Positions 46,280-57,629 of a stretch of DNA of 64,000 nt are shown here, piece by piece (positions within the stretch are counted from its first letter, which is position 1; the number at the start of each line of letters is the position of its first letter). This DNA comes from Mesorhizobium shangrilense. GTDB lineage: Bacteria > Pseudomonadota > Alphaproteobacteria > Rhizobiales > Rhizobiaceae. A model generated the notes under the pieces. It did no database searches, was not told the DNA's origin, and saw only the letters and a list, made by a program, of their open reading frames with translations. The stretch is from assembly GCF_040537815.1 (NCBI RefSeq), contig NZ_JBEWSZ010000001.1, positions 744,001 to 808,000 of the forward strand. The letters run 5' to 3'. The position numbers and the translations under genes were made by a program.

Positions 46280-49200
46280 TCTCCGAATTCTGCATACGCA
46301 GGCCCGTCGCCACGCTGCTGATGTCGTTCGCCCTCATTCTGGGCGGACTTTTTGCCTACAAGTTCCTGCCGGTGGCCGCACTTCCGAGCGCGGAATTCCC
46401 GGTGGTCAACGTCTCGGCCTCGCTGCCGGGCGCCTCGCCGGAGACCATGGCGACATCGGTGGCGACGCCGCTGATCAAGCAGTTCGCCACCATTGCCGGC
46501 ATCGATTCGATCTCGACCACCAACTCGCTCGGCACGACCTCGATCGCCATCCAGTTCGTGCTCAACCGGAATATCGATGCCGCCGCCGCCGACGTGCAGG
46601 CGGCGATCGCGCGAACGCAGAAGTCACTGCCGCCGGAGATGACGAGCCCGCCTAGCTATCGCAAGGTCAATCCGGCGGATGCACCGATCCTGCTGATGTC
46701 GCTGGTCAGCGACACGGTTCCTCTGACGGATCTCGACGCCTTTGCCGAGAATGTGATCTCGCCATCGCTGTCGACCATCGACGGCGTTGCGCAGGTTTCG
46801 ATCTTCGGCCAACAGAAATACGCGGTGCGCATTCAGATCGATCCGACGGCGCTCGCCGCTCGCGGCATCTCGATCGACCAGTTGCAGGCCGCCGTCGCCT
46901 CGGCCAACAGCAATACGCCGCTTGGCGTGCTGCAGAACAACAAGCAGCAGCTGACGATCACCGCCAACACGCAGCTGATGAACGCCGCCGACTTCTCCAA
47001 CATCATCATCGCCACCAAGAACGGCCACCCCGTTCGGCTGGGCGAGGTGACCCGTGTCGTCGATTCCGTTCAGACGACGACGACGGCAAGCTGGTACGAC
47101 GGGACGCGTGCCATCATCATGGCCGTGCAGCGCCAGCCCGATGCCAACACGGTCGATGTGGTCGACCGGGTCAAGGCTATGCTGCCGTCCTTCCAGGACC
47201 AGATGCCGGCCGCGGCCAGCATCAAGCTGCTCAACGACCGTTCGACTTCGATTCGCTCTGCCGTCGACGACGTCCAGTTCACGCTGCTGCTTACGATCGC
47301 TCTGGTGGTGCTGGTCATCTTCGTGTTCCTGCGCCGCGTGACAGCGACGATCATCCCGGCCGTGGCGGTGCCGATCTCACTGATCGCGACCTTGGGTGCG
47401 ATGTTCCTGTTCGGCTTTTCCATCGACAACATCTCGCTGATGGGGCTGACGCTGGCCGTCGGCCTGGTCGTCGACGACGCCATCGTCATGCTCGAGAACA
47501 TCTTCCGGCACATGGAGGAGGATGGGCTCTCGGCCATGGAGGCGGCGCTGAAGGGCGCGCGCGAAATCGGGTTTACCATCATTTCGATCTCGATCTCGCT
47601 GGTGGCGGTGTTCATTCCCGTGCTGTTGATGGGAGGTGTCATCGGACGCATCTTCAACGAATTCGCCGTGGTGGTGACGGTCGCTATCCTGGCGTCGATG
47701 TTCGTCTCGCTCACCCTGACGCCGATGCTATGCTCACGGCTTCTGTCGGTATCGGCTGCCGAACGGAAGGCGGCGCACGACCATACGCAAAAGCCCAATT
47801 TCTTCGTGCGTGGCTATGACTGGATGCTGAGCTTCTGCCTGCGCCACACATTCCTGGTCTTTCTCGTCTTTGTCGGAACGGCGGCAGCATCGGTCTGGCT
47901 GATACAGATCTCGCCGAAGGGCTTCTTCCCACAGGAGGATATCGGTCAGGTTTCCGTGACCACGATCGCGCGCCAGGACATCTCGTTTGATGCCATGGCG
48001 AAGCTGCAGGGTCAGGTGGCAGATGTCTTTTCCCACTCTCCCTACGTTGATCACGTGGCATGGTCGGCAGGTAACGGAAACAATGCGCTCAACCAGGGTC
48101 AGCTTTTCGTGCAGTTGAAGGGCAAGGACCAGCGGCCCAACATCGAGAAGGTACTTTCGGATCTGAGGCGTCAGCTTTCGACGGTGCCGGGTATCGAGAC
48201 CTACATGCAGCCCGTGCAGAACTTGCGTCTGGGATCGCGACAGTCCGCCAGCGCCTATCAGTTGGTCGTCCAGGGCCTGGACACCGGTCAGACCGATATC
48301 TGGGCGCAAAAGCTCTCCGACGAGATGGCCGCGGATCCCAAGGCCTTCGCCGATGTCACAAATGATCTGCAGAACAATGCCTTGCAGGCATCGCTGGTCA
48401 TTGATCGCGACAAGGCGTCAAATCTGGGGATCGATACCGATACGTTGCGCTCCAGCCTTTATGGCGGCTTCGGCACCGAGCAGGTCTCGACCATCTTCGG
48501 TTCCGCAGACAGCTACGAGGTTGTCATGGAGCTTGACCCGAAGATCGCCTGGTCGCCCGAGAGGATGCTTGCCATCCAGGTGCGGACGGCCAGCGGCAGC
48601 CTCGTGCCGCTCGGCGCTTTCGCGCGTGTCGACCGCACCGCGGGCGCGCTGACCGTCAACCAGCTCGGCCAGCTTCCGGCCGTGACGATTTCGTACAATC
48701 TGCCGCAGGGCGTGGCACTTGGCGACAGCGTGACGGCAATCAATGCGCTGAAGGACAAGATCGGATTGCCCAAGGCGATCTCGACGACCTTCGCCGGTAC
48801 GGCCAAGACGTTCCAGGATTCACTCGCCAACCAGGGCCTGCTGATCGGTGGCGCGATCCTGACCATCTATATCGTGCTCGGCATCCTCTATGAGAGCTTC
48901 ATCCATCCGCTCACCATTCTGACGGGTCTCCCGTCGGCAGTGCTTGGCGCCCTGATCGCGCTGCGGCTTGCGGGAATGGATCTTTCGGTCATTGCCGTCA
49001 TCGGCATCCTGATGCTGATCGGCATCGTCAAGAAGAACGGCATCATGATGATTGACGTCGCGCTCGAATTGCGACGAGAAGGCATGTCGGCGACCGAGTC
49101 CATCCACAAGGCCTGCTTGATGCGCTTCCGCCCGATCATGATGACGACGCTGGCGGCGCTGATGGGCACGATCCCGATCGCGCTGGGCGCCGGGGCCAGT

Positions 49201-49428
49201 GCCGAACTTCGCCAGCCGCTCGGCGTGGCGGTGGTCGGTGGCCTCGTCGCTTCGCAGGCGCTGACGTTGTTCGTCACGCCGGTCATCTATGTCTACATGG
49301 AGAATTTCTCCGGCTGGCTTATCGGTCTGATGCCGAAGCGCAAGAGCGAATTGCATCTGGTCAAGGGCGGCGATCAGGGCTCGCTGTTCGACGGCGAAAC
49401 GCAGGAGCAGAAGGCGGCCGCGGAATAA
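46276..49428 (+). CDS. RND family efflux permease
   Basis: 1050 residues, typical RND length with 12 membrane helices. Starts [20 protein letters not shown]. Helix 4 carries the proton-relay pair in [15 protein letters not shown] (D-D). The C-terminal repeat is [21 protein letters not shown]. Belongs to the MdtB/MexB-like HAE1 group; substrate unknown. Coupled to the adaptor gene. Confidence 0.95.
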   Translation: MISEFCIRRPVATLLMSFALILGGLFAYKFLPVAALPSAEFPVVNVSASLPGASPETMATSVATPLIKQFATIAGIDSISTTNSLGTTSIAIQFVLNRNIDAAAADVQAAIARTQKSLPPEMTSPPSYRKVNPADAPILLMSLVSDTVPLTDLDAFAENVISPSLSTIDGVAQVSIFGQQKYAVRIQIDPTALAARGISIDQLQAAVASANSNTPLGVLQNNKQQLTITANTQLMNAADFSNIIIATKNGHPVRLGEVTRVVDSVQTTTTASWYDGTRAIIMAVQRQPDANTVDVVDRVKAMLPSFQDQMPAAASIKLLNDRSTSIRSAVDDVQFTLLLTIALVVLVIFVFLRRVTATIIPAVAVPISLIATLGAMFLFGFSIDNISLMGLTLAVGLVVDDAIVMLENIFRHMEEDGLSAMEAALKGAREIGFTIISISISLVAVFIPVLLMGGVIGRIFNEFAVVVTVAILASMFVSLTLTPMLCSRLLSVSAAERKAAHDHTQKPNFFVRGYDWMLSFCLRHTFLVFLVFVGTAAASVWLIQISPKGFFPQEDIGQVSVTTIARQDISFDAMAKLQGQVADVFSHSPYVDHVAWSAGNGNNALNQGQLFVQLKGKDQRPNIEKVLSDLRRQLSTVPGIETYMQPVQNLRLGSRQSASAYQLVVQGLDTGQTDIWAQKLSDEMAADPKAFADVTNDLQNNALQASLVIDRDKASNLGIDTDTLRSSLYGGFGTEQVSTIFGSADSYEVVMELDPKIAWSPERMLAIQVRTASGSLVPLGAFARVDRTAGALTVNQLGQLPAVTISYNLPQGVALGDSVTAINALKDKIGLPKAISTTFAGTAKTFQDSLANQGLLIGGAILTIYIVLGILYESFIHPLTILTGLPSAVLGALIALRLAGMDLSVIAVIGILMLIGIVKKNGIMMIDVALELRREGMSATESIHKACLMRFRPIMMTTLAALMGTIPIALGAGASAELRQPLGVAVVGGLVASQALTLFVTPVIYVYMENFSGWLIGLMPKRKSELHLVKGGDQGSLFDGETQEQKAAAE

Positions 49429-49507
49429 TAGCAGCCGAGGCGAAATGGCATTGCTGGCCCAAGGCGTCGTCCTTGCGGCCAGCAATGCAGGGTCGTATTT
49501 TGCGGCC

Positions 49508-50110
49508 ATGTCCCATGATCATGACCACGACAACGAATTCGACCCTTTTGCCGCGCGGGTGCGCGCGCTGGAGACGATCCTCACCCACAAGGGGCTGATC
49601 GATCCGGGGGCGATCGACGTCATTGTCGATACCTATGAGACAAGGATCGGTCCGCGCAATGGCGCCAGAGTGGTGGCGAAGGCCTGGGCCGACCCGGAAT
49701 TCGCGGCCTGGCTGGAGCGCGATGCGACAGCGGCGATCGGTTCGCTCGGCTATACCGGCCGGCAGGGTGAGCACATGCAGGCGGTGTTCAACACTGAGGA
49801 TACGCACAACCTCGTCGTCTGCACGCTGTGCTCCTGTTATCCGTGGTCGGTGCTTGGCCTGCCGCCGGTCTGGTACAAGGCGCCGCCCTATCGGTCGCGC
49901 GCGGTGATCGATCCACGTGGCGTACTGGAAGAATTTGGGCTGACGCTGCCGGCGACCAAAATCCGCGTCTGGGATTCGACAGCTGAGCTGCGCTATCTTG
50001 TCGTGCCGATGCGGCCCGGCGGCACCGAAGGCTGGGGTGAGGATCGGCTGGCCGATCTGGTAAGCCGCGACGCGATGATCGGCACCGGGCTGGCGAGGCA
50101 GCCGGCATGA
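49508..50110 (+). CDS. nthA: Nitrile hydratase alpha subunit, cobalt type
   Basis: 200 residues from ATG 49508 ([20 protein letters not shown]); ATG 49445 is less likely. The metal-binding motif is [10 protein letters not shown]. Thr in C-T-L-C-S-C marks the cobalt-type enzyme (Ser in iron type). The His/Asp-rich opening HDHDHD may help hold the metal. Hydrates nitriles to amides with the beta subunit. Overlaps nthB (ATGA at 50107). Confidence 0.95.
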   Translation: MSHDHDHDNEFDPFAARVRALETILTHKGLIDPGAIDVIVDTYETRIGPRNGARVVAKAWADPEFAAWLERDATAAIGSLGYTGRQGEHMQAVFNTEDTHNLVVCTLCSCYPWSVLGLPPVWYKAPPYRSRAVIDPRGVLEEFGLTLPATKIRVWDSTAELRYLVVPMRPGGTEGWGEDRLADLVSRDAMIGTGLARQPA

Positions 50111-50766
50111 ACGGACCGCATGATCTTGGCGGCCAGATGGGGTTCGGGCCAGTCGCGCCCGAAAAGGACGAGCCGTATTTCCATGCAGCATGGGAAAAGC
50201 GAGCGCTGGGCGTCACGCTGTGCTCCGGTGCGATGGGTGCATGGAACATCGACGAGAGCCGCCACGCGCGGGAATCGCTGCATCCCGCTGACTATTACGC
50301 TTCGAGCTATTACGAGATCTGGATCAAGGCGCTGGAGGTACTGCTCAAGCGCCATGGTTTCATCAGCGAGCGCGACCTGGCGGCGGGCATTGCTGTCGAT
50401 CCGGCGGCGACGCCCAAAAGGGTATTGAAGGCCGAAAACGTGCCGGCGGTGCTTGCCAAGGGCGCGCCCTGCGATCGTCCGGTCGTCACGCCCGCGCGCT
50501 TCAAGGTCGGCGACCGCGTGCGGACGAAGAATTTCAATCCGGCCGGCCATACAAGGCTGCCGCGCTATGCGCGCGGCAGGCGGGGCGTGATCGAGGCGGT
50601 GCGCGACGGCTTCGTCTTTCCCGACTCCAATGGGCACTGGCAGGGCGAAAACCCGCAATGGGTCTATACGGTGGTCTTCGACGGCACGGAGATCTGGGGC
50701 GAGGGCGCCGACCCGACACTGTCGGTCTCGATCGATGCCTGGGAGAGCTACCTTGAGCGGGCTTGA
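50107..50766 (+). CDS. nthB: Nitrile hydratase beta subunit
   Basis: 219 residues. [35 protein letters not shown] is the classic N-terminus. [18 protein letters not shown] and the C-terminal SH3-like barrel ([32 protein letters not shown]) are complete. Partner of NthA; the subunit is translated from an overlapping start. Confidence 0.95.
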   Translation: MNGPHDLGGQMGFGPVAPEKDEPYFHAAWEKRALGVTLCSGAMGAWNIDESRHARESLHPADYYASSYYEIWIKALEVLLKRHGFISERDLAAGIAVDPAATPKRVLKAENVPAVLAKGAPCDRPVVTPARFKVGDRVRTKNFNPAGHTRLPRYARGRRGVIEAVRDGFVFPDSNGHWQGENPQWVYTVVFDGTEIWGEGADPTLSVSIDAWESYLERA

Positions 50767-50767
50767 G

Positions 50768-51124
50768 ATGAACGCGGACGCTGCCGAATTGCCGCCGGGC
50801 GTCGATGCGCCGGTTTTCGACGAACCCTGGCAGGCCGAGGCCTTTGCCATGACCGTGGCGCTGCACGACAAGGGCCTGTTTTCATGGGCTGAGTGGGCGC
50901 AGGCGCTGTCGGCGCAGGTGAAGAAGCCCGGCGCGGCGGCGGATGGCCACGACTACTACGAACACTGGCTGGCGGCGCTGGAAAATGTGCTCGCGTCGAA
51001 GGGGTTGGCCGCCACGGCGGACGTCGACGCGATGGCTGGGGCCTGGGCGCGCGCGGCACATGCCACGCCGCACGGCAAGCCGATCCTGCTGGAGAACGAT
51101 CCGGAGTTTCGGTCCGACGCTTGA
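50768..51124 (+). CDS. Nitrile hydratase accessory protein
   Basis: 118 residues from ATG 50768 (MNADAAELPPGVDAPVFDEP), one base after the nthB stop; a TTG at 50753 could overlap nthB. FDEPWQAEAFAMTVALHDKGLFSWAEWAQAL and DYYEHWLAALENVLASKG resemble the beta-subunit N-terminal fold, as expected of the P14K-type activators that insert cobalt. Confidence 0.9.
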   Translation: MNADAAELPPGVDAPVFDEPWQAEAFAMTVALHDKGLFSWAEWAQALSAQVKKPGAAADGHDYYEHWLAALENVLASKGLAATADVDAMAGAWARAAHATPHGKPILLENDPEFRSDA

Positions 51125-51273
51125 GGGAGCGCGCCCTCGCGCCGCCCCAGCCACCTTGCGAGCGCCCGCTCGCACACCTCCGACATCGCTCAGAGACCTG
51201 AATGTATCTGGCAGAGATTCTTTCGATCGACCAGTTGGCTGGTTTCCAGCCACGCGGTTTGGCGGGGCATGTC

Positions 51274-51825
51274 TCAGTTTGAAATCTGTGTGACGACCTG
51301 TGGAACCGCCATCTCCATGACATGATCCGTTTGGGCACCCTCACCGAGCATGAACGTCTCCGATCCAGACACGCGAAAGCCGACCTTGTCGTAGAACGCT
51401 ATCGCTCGATGATTTTGCGTCCATACAGTGAGCCAAAGCCGATCTGCTCCGCACCGGCGGCATTCCTCATAGATTCGACCCATGAGCCGCGCAGCGAGCC
51501 CATGACCCTTCCACGCCGCATCCACATAGAGACGCTTGAGCTCCATATCGGTGTTGTGTTTGATCAGATGCGCGTAACCGGCGAACTGGCCATCAGAGGT
51601 TCCGTCATCCAGGGCCAGGATCACGATCGCCGCGCTGTCGGCGATCTCGGCGGCCTGAGCCGCTGGGCTGAACGCCTTGGCGAGATATGCCTCCATGTCG
51701 CTCGGCTTGCTTTCAGGACCAAAGGTTTCCTGAAAGCAGTGTGCGGCAAAGCTGGAGAGCGAGCTCGCATCGGAGATGGTTGCCCTACGCAGAATGATAT
51801 GATCGGAGTTGGTACAGCGTGCCAT
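51274..51825 (-). CDS. GNAT family N-acetyltransferase
   Basis: 183 residues from ATG 51825 (MARCTNSDHIILRRATISDA). The acetyl-CoA motif is MELKRLYVDAAWKGHGLAARLMGRIYEECR, followed by LWLTVWTQNHRAIAFYDKVGF. A standard single-domain acetyltransferase of unknown target. Transcribed towards the nitrile hydratase operon (convergent). Confidence 0.9.
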   Translation of the reverse strand: MARCTNSDHIILRRATISDASSLSSFAAHCFQETFGPESKPSDMEAYLAKAFSPAAQAAEIADSAAIVILALDDGTSDGQFAGYAHLIKHNTDMELKRLYVDAAWKGHGLAARLMGRIYEECRRCGADRLWLTVWTQNHRAIAFYDKVGFRVSGSETFMLGEGAQTDHVMEMAVPQVVTQISN

Positions 51826-52096
51826 GAATGTCCCCCGGCATTCAGCGGACATCACCATACATCTAGGTAAACCTGCGTGTCACGAGACGTTGCAGGCCTA
51901 TTGCCTGCTGTCGCTGCCGGCGGCTCGGAACGAGTCCGTGTCCAACTTCAGACGGCGACATCGATGTCTGTACGTTCTCTTTACGTTCTTGCCCGGTCTT
52001 GATAACTTGCGTTATCGGAGGTGTCGGTTGCCGCCGACAGCATTGATGGCGGCACGCGACCTTGTCTTTCCCTTGCGAATCCGGTCTCTCGCGCTG

Positions 52097-53224
52097 ATGG
52101 ATTTTTCACCGCAGCAGGACGACGCGCTAAAGGCGGTCGCCGAGTGGCTCAAGACCGGGAGGCCGCAGGTCTTCCGGCTGTTCGGCTATGCCGGCACCGG
52201 CAAGACGACGCTGGCGCGCTATTTCGCCGAGCATGTCGACGGTCAGGTGCAGTTCGCCGCCTTCACCGGCAAGGCCGCACAGGTGCTGCGCTCCAAGGGC
52301 GCGACCAACGCCCGCACCATCCATTCGCTGATCTATCGGCCCAAGGGCGAGGAATCGGTCTCGGACGAGGTGACCGGCAAGACCTCGATGTCGCCGACCT
52401 TTTCCCTCAACCGGCAGAGCCCGATCTCGAAGGCCAAGCTGGTCATCATCGACGAATGCTCGATGGTCGACGAGCAGCTGGGCCGCGACCTCCAGAGCTT
52501 CGGCACGCCGATTCTCGTCCTCGGCGACCCCGGCCAGTTGCCGCCGATCTCGGGCGGCGGCTACTTCACCGATCACGAGCCGGACTTCCTGCTCACCGAA
52601 ATCCACCGGCAGGCGCGCGACAACCCGATCCTGCGCCTGGCGCTGGATGTGCGCGAAGGCCGTGAATTTATGCGCGGCGACTATGGCACCGCGCAGGTGA
52701 TCGGCAAGGAAGACGTCACCCAGGACCTCGTACTGAAGGCGGACCAGGTACTGGTCGGCACCAACCGCACCCGGCGGCGCTACAATCAGCGCCTGCGCGA
52801 GCTCAAAGGCTTCAATGCCGACTATCCGCAGGCCGGCGACAAGCTGGTCTGCCTGCGCAATGACCCCGCCAAGGGCTTGCTCAACGGCTCGCTGTGGAAG
52901 GTGATGACCTCGTCACGCGAAACGGTGAAGCCCGGCATCAACCTGCTGGTGTCGCCGGAAGAGGACGATCCGGATCGCGGCGTGGCCAAGATCAAGCTGC
53001 TCAAGGCGGCGTTCGAGGATCCGGACGCCGACATCCCCTGGCAGCAGAAGAAGCGTTTTGACGATTTCGATTATGGCTACGCGCTGACCGTGCACAAGGC
53101 GCAGGGCTCGCAGTGGAACGAGATCGTGCTGTTCGACGAGAGCTGGGCGTTCAAGGAAACACGCCAGCGATGGCTCTACACCGCCATCACCCGGGCGGCC
53201 GAGCGGCTGACGATCGTGAGATAG
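52097..53224 (+). CDS. RecD-like/PIF1-type DNA helicase (AAA_30, UvrD_C_2)
   Basis: 375 residues from ATG 52097 (MDFSPQQDDALKAVAEWLKT); the open frame extends to 51809, but that part overlaps the divergent GNAT gene and is not conserved-looking. Walker A is GYAGTGKTT, Walker B VIIDECSMVD, and LGDPGQLPPI is motif III. The C-terminal YGYALTVHKAQGSQWNEIVLFDES and YTAITRAAERLTIV are the UvrD_C_2 motifs. Short compared with RecD, typical of a rhizobial solo helicase. Confidence 0.92.
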   Translation: MDFSPQQDDALKAVAEWLKTGRPQVFRLFGYAGTGKTTLARYFAEHVDGQVQFAAFTGKAAQVLRSKGATNARTIHSLIYRPKGEESVSDEVTGKTSMSPTFSLNRQSPISKAKLVIIDECSMVDEQLGRDLQSFGTPILVLGDPGQLPPISGGGYFTDHEPDFLLTEIHRQARDNPILRLALDVREGREFMRGDYGTAQVIGKEDVTQDLVLKADQVLVGTNRTRRRYNQRLRELKGFNADYPQAGDKLVCLRNDPAKGLLNGSLWKVMTSSRETVKPGINLLVSPEEDDPDRGVAKIKLLKAAFEDPDADIPWQQKKRFDDFDYGYALTVHKAQGSQWNEIVLFDESWAFKETRQRWLYTAITRAAERLTIVR

Positions 53225-53230
53225 CAAGCG

Positions 53231-53644
53231 TCAGACGGAAGCTTCGATGGGCGTGGCGCCCACCCATTGCCAGGCCGCCGCCTCGTCCTCGGCCTTGAAA
53301 TGCCTGAGCTCTATCGGCAATGGCGCCGCAAACCAGCCTTGCACGCCCGGTATCCAGTTGGGTTCGCCGATCGATGCGCATCGGGCAATGTGCTGTTTTG
53401 CGTTGGCTTCGCCCTGCTTTAGCGTCTCGGCGGATATGTCGGTCCAGTCGACGCCGTCGTGGTCGATCAGGCGCACGAGGACGTCTATCCTTGGATGCAG
53501 CGCATAGGCGGCTTCCAGCAGGCCGAACAGGTTTTCCGCGTCGGCGGATGAGACGTGACCGACGACATCAATGGCGAAAAGGTCGTCGCGGCTGGTCTCG
53601 ATACGGCGGATCGCCGGTACTGAGTCGAGAAAATTCACGAGCAC
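53231..53644 (-). CDS. STAS/SEC14-type (SpoIIAA-like) protein
   Basis: 137 residues from GTG 53644 (GGAGAAGGA upstream); GTG 53638 also fits. FAIDVVGHVSSADAENLFGLLEAAY and VLVRLIDHDGVDW give the strand-helix pattern of the SpoIIAA-like family that binds lipids or acts in signalling. Role unknown. Convergent with the helicase gene (6 bp between stops). Confidence 0.8.
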   Translation of the reverse strand: MLVNFLDSVPAIRRIETSRDDLFAIDVVGHVSSADAENLFGLLEAAYALHPRIDVLVRLIDHDGVDWTDISAETLKQGEANAKQHIARCASIGEPNWIPGVQGWFAAPLPIELRHFKAEDEAAAWQWVGATPIEASV

Positions 53645-53751
53645 TTCCTTCTCCTGGATATTGCTGTCGTTACTGGAACACCCGAAACCCCTGTCTGTTC
53701 CCGTCAAAGACGGTATAGATGCCGCCGACAATGCAGCAGGATGCCCCGACC

Positions 53752-54492
53752 ATGCCCGCAAAGCTCTCCGTCAACCTCAACGCCATCGCCATGCTGCGCA
53801 ACCGGCGCGACCTGCCATGGCCGAGTGTGACGGGAATAGGCCGCATCGCGCTTGCGGCGGGCGCGCACGGCCTGACCGTGCATCCGCGGCCCGACGAGCG
53901 GCACACGCGGCATTCCGACCTGCCGGAAATCAGGGCATTGATCGACGACGAGTTTCCCAAGGCGGAATTCAACATCGAGGGGTACCCGACCGGGGAGTTT
54001 CTCGCGCTTGTGGAAAAGCACCAGCCGGAACAGGTGACGCTGGTGCCCGACGATCCGGCCCAGGCGACCTCGGACCATGGCTGGGACTTTGCCGGGCAGG
54101 CCGCTTTCCTGACACCCATCGTCAGGCGTCTAAAGAAGGGGGGCTTCCGCGTTTCACTGTTTTCCGATCCCGATCCGGCGGGCGTTTCCGCCGCGCTCGA
54201 CACCGGCGCCGACAGGATCGAACTCTATACCGGCCCCTATGGCGGCTATCATTCCGATTCCGCCAAGGCGGCGAAGGAGCTGGAAAGACTGGGGAAAACC
54301 GCCGATGCCGCCCTTGCCGCCGGACTGCAGGTCAATGCCGGGCACGATCTGGTGGTCGACAATCTGCCGGCGCTGGTAAGGCGAATTCCGGCATTGGCCG
54401 AAGTGTCGATCGGACATGGGTTGACAGCCGATGCGTTGGAGTATGGCATGGCCGGTACTGTGGGGCGCTTTCTGAAGGCCTGCGGGTGGTAG
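53752..54492 (+). CDS. pdxJ: Pyridoxine 5'-phosphate synthase
   Basis: 246 residues from ATG 53752 ([20 protein letters not shown]) with CAGGA upstream. [17 protein letters not shown] is the substrate loop; [19 protein letters not shown] and [12 protein letters not shown] are the following motifs; [12 protein letters not shown] ends the barrel. Condenses deoxyxylulose phosphate with aminoacetone phosphate, the last step of de novo vitamin B6 synthesis. Divergent from the STAS gene. Confidence 0.94.
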   Translation: MPAKLSVNLNAIAMLRNRRDLPWPSVTGIGRIALAAGAHGLTVHPRPDERHTRHSDLPEIRALIDDEFPKAEFNIEGYPTGEFLALVEKHQPEQVTLVPDDPAQATSDHGWDFAGQAAFLTPIVRRLKKGGFRVSLFSDPDPAGVSAALDTGADRIELYTGPYGGYHSDSAKAAKELERLGKTADAALAAGLQVNAGHDLVVDNLPALVRRIPALAEVSIGHGLTADALEYGMAGTVGRFLKACGW

Positions 54493-54595
54493 ATTCGAGA
54501 GCGTCGCGTCGCTGGCATGGCAGCCATCACGCTGGGGCACTTGATATTGCATCGCAGCAAGCGTAGAGCACCGCGCGCTTATCGGAGTGTCGTCC

Positions 54596-56515
54596 ATGGC
54601 CCTTGCCAATACTGGTAGTGAGGCAGAACCCGTCGAACAATCTAGCCATTCTGAGGTCGAGCAGCACAGCACCAAGGTTCTGATGCTGGGCGCGCTCGGT
54701 GTTGTCTATGGTGATATCGGCACCAGCCCCATCTACGCGTTCCGCGAGGCTCTGGTGGCGTCGTCCCACGGCACCGTCGCGGATCGCGGCGATATATTGG
54801 GCGTGCTGTCGCTGATCATCTGGTCGCTGACGATTATCGTCACCATCAAATACATCATGTTCGTGCTGCGCGCCGACAATCGCGGCGAGGGCGGCGTGCT
54901 GTCGCTGATGGCATTGGCGCGGGGTAGTTTCCCGAAGCGCTCGGCGGTGATCCTGGGTATCGGCATCGTAGGAGCTTCGTTGTTTTTCGGCGATGCGGTC
55001 ATCACGCCGGCGATTTCGGTGCTTTCGGCGGTCGAGGGCATGAATGTCGTCACGCCCGCCTTCCAGCCCTATGTCGTGCCGTTGACATTGGTCATCCTCG
55101 CCATGGTGTTCGCGGTGCAGCGTTTCGGCACCGGTGGCGTGGGACTGGTCTTCGGTCCGGTGACCGCGGTATGGTTCCTGGCCATCGGCCTCTCCGGCCT
55201 CAACCACATCATCGCGGATCCGGAAATCCTGTGGGCGATCAGCCCGCACTACATCGTTGCCTTCCTCATCCATTCGCCCGACGTCGCTTTCGTGACGATC
55301 GGCGCCATTTTCCTCGCAGTTACCGGTGCGGAAGCGCTCTATGCCGATCTCGGTCACTTCGGCCGCAGGCCGATCGTGCTTGCCTGGTTGTCGATCGTAT
55401 TTCCCTGCCTGCTGCTCAATTATGCCGGGCAGGGTGCTTTCGTGCTGGCCAATGGTGGCGTGGTCGGCCATCCGTTCTTCGAAATGAACGAGGGCTGGAC
55501 GTTGATTCCGATGGTCGTGCTGGCAACCGCGGCGACGGTGATCGCGAGCCAAGCGGTGATCTCCGGCGCTTTCTCGCTGACCCGGCAGGCGGTGCAGCTC
55601 AACATGCTGCCGCGTCTGGAAATCCTGCATACATCCGACAAGCAGTCCGGCCAGATCTACATGCCACGCGTCAATCTCCTGCTGGCGCTGGTGGTGATGC
55701 TGCTGGTGGTCGGCTTCGGCGAATCCAGCAAGCTGGCCTCGGCCTACGGCATCTCGGTGACCGGCAACATGCTGGTGACGACGGTGCTGCTGTATGTGGT
55801 CATGACCCGCATCTGGAAGTGGAAGCTATCTTTGGCGATCCCGCTGACGGTGCTGTTCGCCTTCATCGATATCGGCTTCTTTGCCTCCAATATCGTCAAG
55901 GTGTTCGAAGGCGGCTGGGCCTCGCTGGCCGTGGCCTTCACGATTGTGCTGGCCATGTGGACCTGGGTGCGCGGCAGCCGCTATCTGTTTGAAAAAACTC
56001 GCCGCAACGAGATTCCACTCGATTTCCTCGCCGGCAATCTGTTGAAGAAGAAGCCTCAGCTGGTGTCAGGCACGGCCGTGTTCCTGACCAGCGATCCCTT
56101 GAGCGCGCCGACCGCGCTGATGCACAGCCTGAAGCACTACAAGGTGCTGCACGAGCAAAACGTCATCCTTTCCGTGGTGACCGCGCCGCAGCCGGTGGTG
56201 CCCGACAGCGACCGGGTCAAGATGGAGACGGTCAACGAGCTGTTCATGCGGGTGACACTGACCTTCGGCTATATGGAGCAGCCCAACATTCCGCGCGCGC
56301 TGGCCATATGCCGAAAGCAGGGCTGGAAGTTCGACATCATGACGACATCCTTCTTCCTGTCGCGGCGCTCGCTCAAGGCGTCGCCCAATTCCGGCATGCC
56401 GGTCTGGCAGGACCGTCTGTTCATCGGCCTGGCGCGGACCGCGGCGGACGCAACGGAATATTTCCAGATTCCGACCGGGCGAGTGGTGGAAATCGGCACG
56501 CAGGTCGCCATTTGA
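54596..56515 (+). CDS. kup: Potassium uptake protein Kup
   Basis: 639 residues from ATG 54596; GTG 54587 is an alternative. [20 protein letters not shown] is the Kup/HAK signature. About 12 membrane helices follow, then a cytoplasmic C-terminal region from residue about 460 ([23 protein letters not shown]). K+/H+ symport, often low-affinity uptake in rhizobia. Single gene. Confidence 0.96.
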   Translation: MALANTGSEAEPVEQSSHSEVEQHSTKVLMLGALGVVYGDIGTSPIYAFREALVASSHGTVADRGDILGVLSLIIWSLTIIVTIKYIMFVLRADNRGEGGVLSLMALARGSFPKRSAVILGIGIVGASLFFGDAVITPAISVLSAVEGMNVVTPAFQPYVVPLTLVILAMVFAVQRFGTGGVGLVFGPVTAVWFLAIGLSGLNHIIADPEILWAISPHYIVAFLIHSPDVAFVTIGAIFLAVTGAEALYADLGHFGRRPIVLAWLSIVFPCLLLNYAGQGAFVLANGGVVGHPFFEMNEGWTLIPMVVLATAATVIASQAVISGAFSLTRQAVQLNMLPRLEILHTSDKQSGQIYMPRVNLLLALVVMLLVVGFGESSKLASAYGISVTGNMLVTTVLLYVVMTRIWKWKLSLAIPLTVLFAFIDIGFFASNIVKVFEGGWASLAVAFTIVLAMWTWVRGSRYLFEKTRRNEIPLDFLAGNLLKKKPQLVSGTAVFLTSDPLSAPTALMHSLKHYKVLHEQNVILSVVTAPQPVVPDSDRVKMETVNELFMRVTLTFGYMEQPNIPRALAICRKQGWKFDIMTTSFFLSRRSLKASPNSGMPVWQDRLFIGLARTAADATEYFQIPTGRVVEIGTQVAI

Positions 56516-56546
56516 GGTGTTGAACGCTTAGGCAGAGGAGGCGGGT

Positions 56547-57587
56547 ATGAGCGGCGAATTGGTTGTCGTTACCGGCGGATCCGGCTTCCTCGGCGCTCAT
56601 TGCATCCTGGCACTGCTGAAGGAAGGCTATCGCGTGCGCACGACAGTGCGTTCCGCCTCGCGCAAAGCCGACGTTCTCGCCATGCTCAAGGTCGGCGGCG
56701 CCGAACCGGGCGATGCGCTCTCCTTTGCCGTTGCCGATCTCATGGCGGACAAGGGCTGGCCGGAAGCCATGGCCGGATGCGCCTATGTCCTTCACGTCGC
56801 CTCGCCGTTTCCGGCCGGCGCGCCGAAACATGAGGATGATCTGATCGTTCCCGCCCGCGAAGGCGCTCTGCGCGTGTTGCGGGCGGCTCGCGATGCAGGC
56901 GTCAGGCGTGTCGTGCTGACCTCGTCCTTCGCAGCGGTTGGCTACGGCAAGCCGCAGCCTGCCGGCGTCCCCTTTACAGAAGAGAACTGGACCGATCCCA
57001 CGGGGCGCGTCAGCGCCTATGTGAAATCGAAAACCCTGGCCGAGCGCGCGGCCTGGGATTTCATCGCCACCGAGGGCGGCGCCCTGGAGCTGGCCACCGT
57101 CAATCCCGTCGGGATCTTCGGGCCGGTTCTTGGTGCGGATCATTCGACCTCGACCCTGTTTGTCCAGCGGTTGATGGATGGCGCGCTGCCCGGGCTGCCG
57201 CGCATGTCCTTCGGCGTCGTCGATGTGCGCGATGTGGCGGACCTGCATCTGCGCGCCATGACCAGGCCGGAGGCCCGTGGTCAACGCTTCCTGGCGGTCG
57301 CCGGTGATTTCATGACGCTGCAGGCGATCGCGCAAACCCTGAAGGCGCGGCTGGGCAAAGCGGCGGCACGCGTCTCGACGAGAACGCTCCCCGACTGGCT
57401 GGTGCGGATCGCCGGACTGTTCAGCGCGGAAGCGGCCCAGGTGGCTCCTGAACTCGGCAAGGTCAAGAATGCCACGAGCAAGAAGGCTATCGGCATGCTC
57501 GGTTGGGCGCCCCGGTCGAGGGAGGATGCTGTTATCGCGACAGGAGAGAGCCTGATCCGGCTCAAGCTGCTCAAAACATCGAAATAG
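56547..57587 (+). CDS. NAD-dependent epimerase/dihydroflavonol-4-reductase-like enzyme
   Basis: 346 residues. The nucleotide-binding start is LVVVTGGSGFLGAHCILALLKEGYRVRTTV. The extended-SDR catalytic motif YVKSKTLAE has the Tyr-x3-Lys pair. It resembles bacterial aldehyde reductases of the DFR group. Preceded by AGAGGAGGCGGGT, a strong ribosome site, 31 bp after kup. Confidence 0.9.
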   Translation: MSGELVVVTGGSGFLGAHCILALLKEGYRVRTTVRSASRKADVLAMLKVGGAEPGDALSFAVADLMADKGWPEAMAGCAYVLHVASPFPAGAPKHEDDLIVPAREGALRVLRAARDAGVRRVVLTSSFAAVGYGKPQPAGVPFTEENWTDPTGRVSAYVKSKTLAERAAWDFIATEGGALELATVNPVGIFGPVLGADHSTSTLFVQRLMDGALPGLPRMSFGVVDVRDVADLHLRAMTRPEARGQRFLAVAGDFMTLQAIAQTLKARLGKAAARVSTRTLPDWLVRIAGLFSAEAAQVAPELGKVKNATSKKAIGMLGWAPRSREDAVIATGESLIRLKLLKTSK

Positions 57588-57629
57588 CGCGGCGGGAAGC
57601 CGAGATCAGGGGGTCCCGCCGCGCGGATT

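Noticed and set aside
51809..52096. N-terminal extension of the RecD-like helicase frame
   Set aside because: It overlaps the divergent GNAT start, and the conserved helicase sequence begins at ATG 52097.
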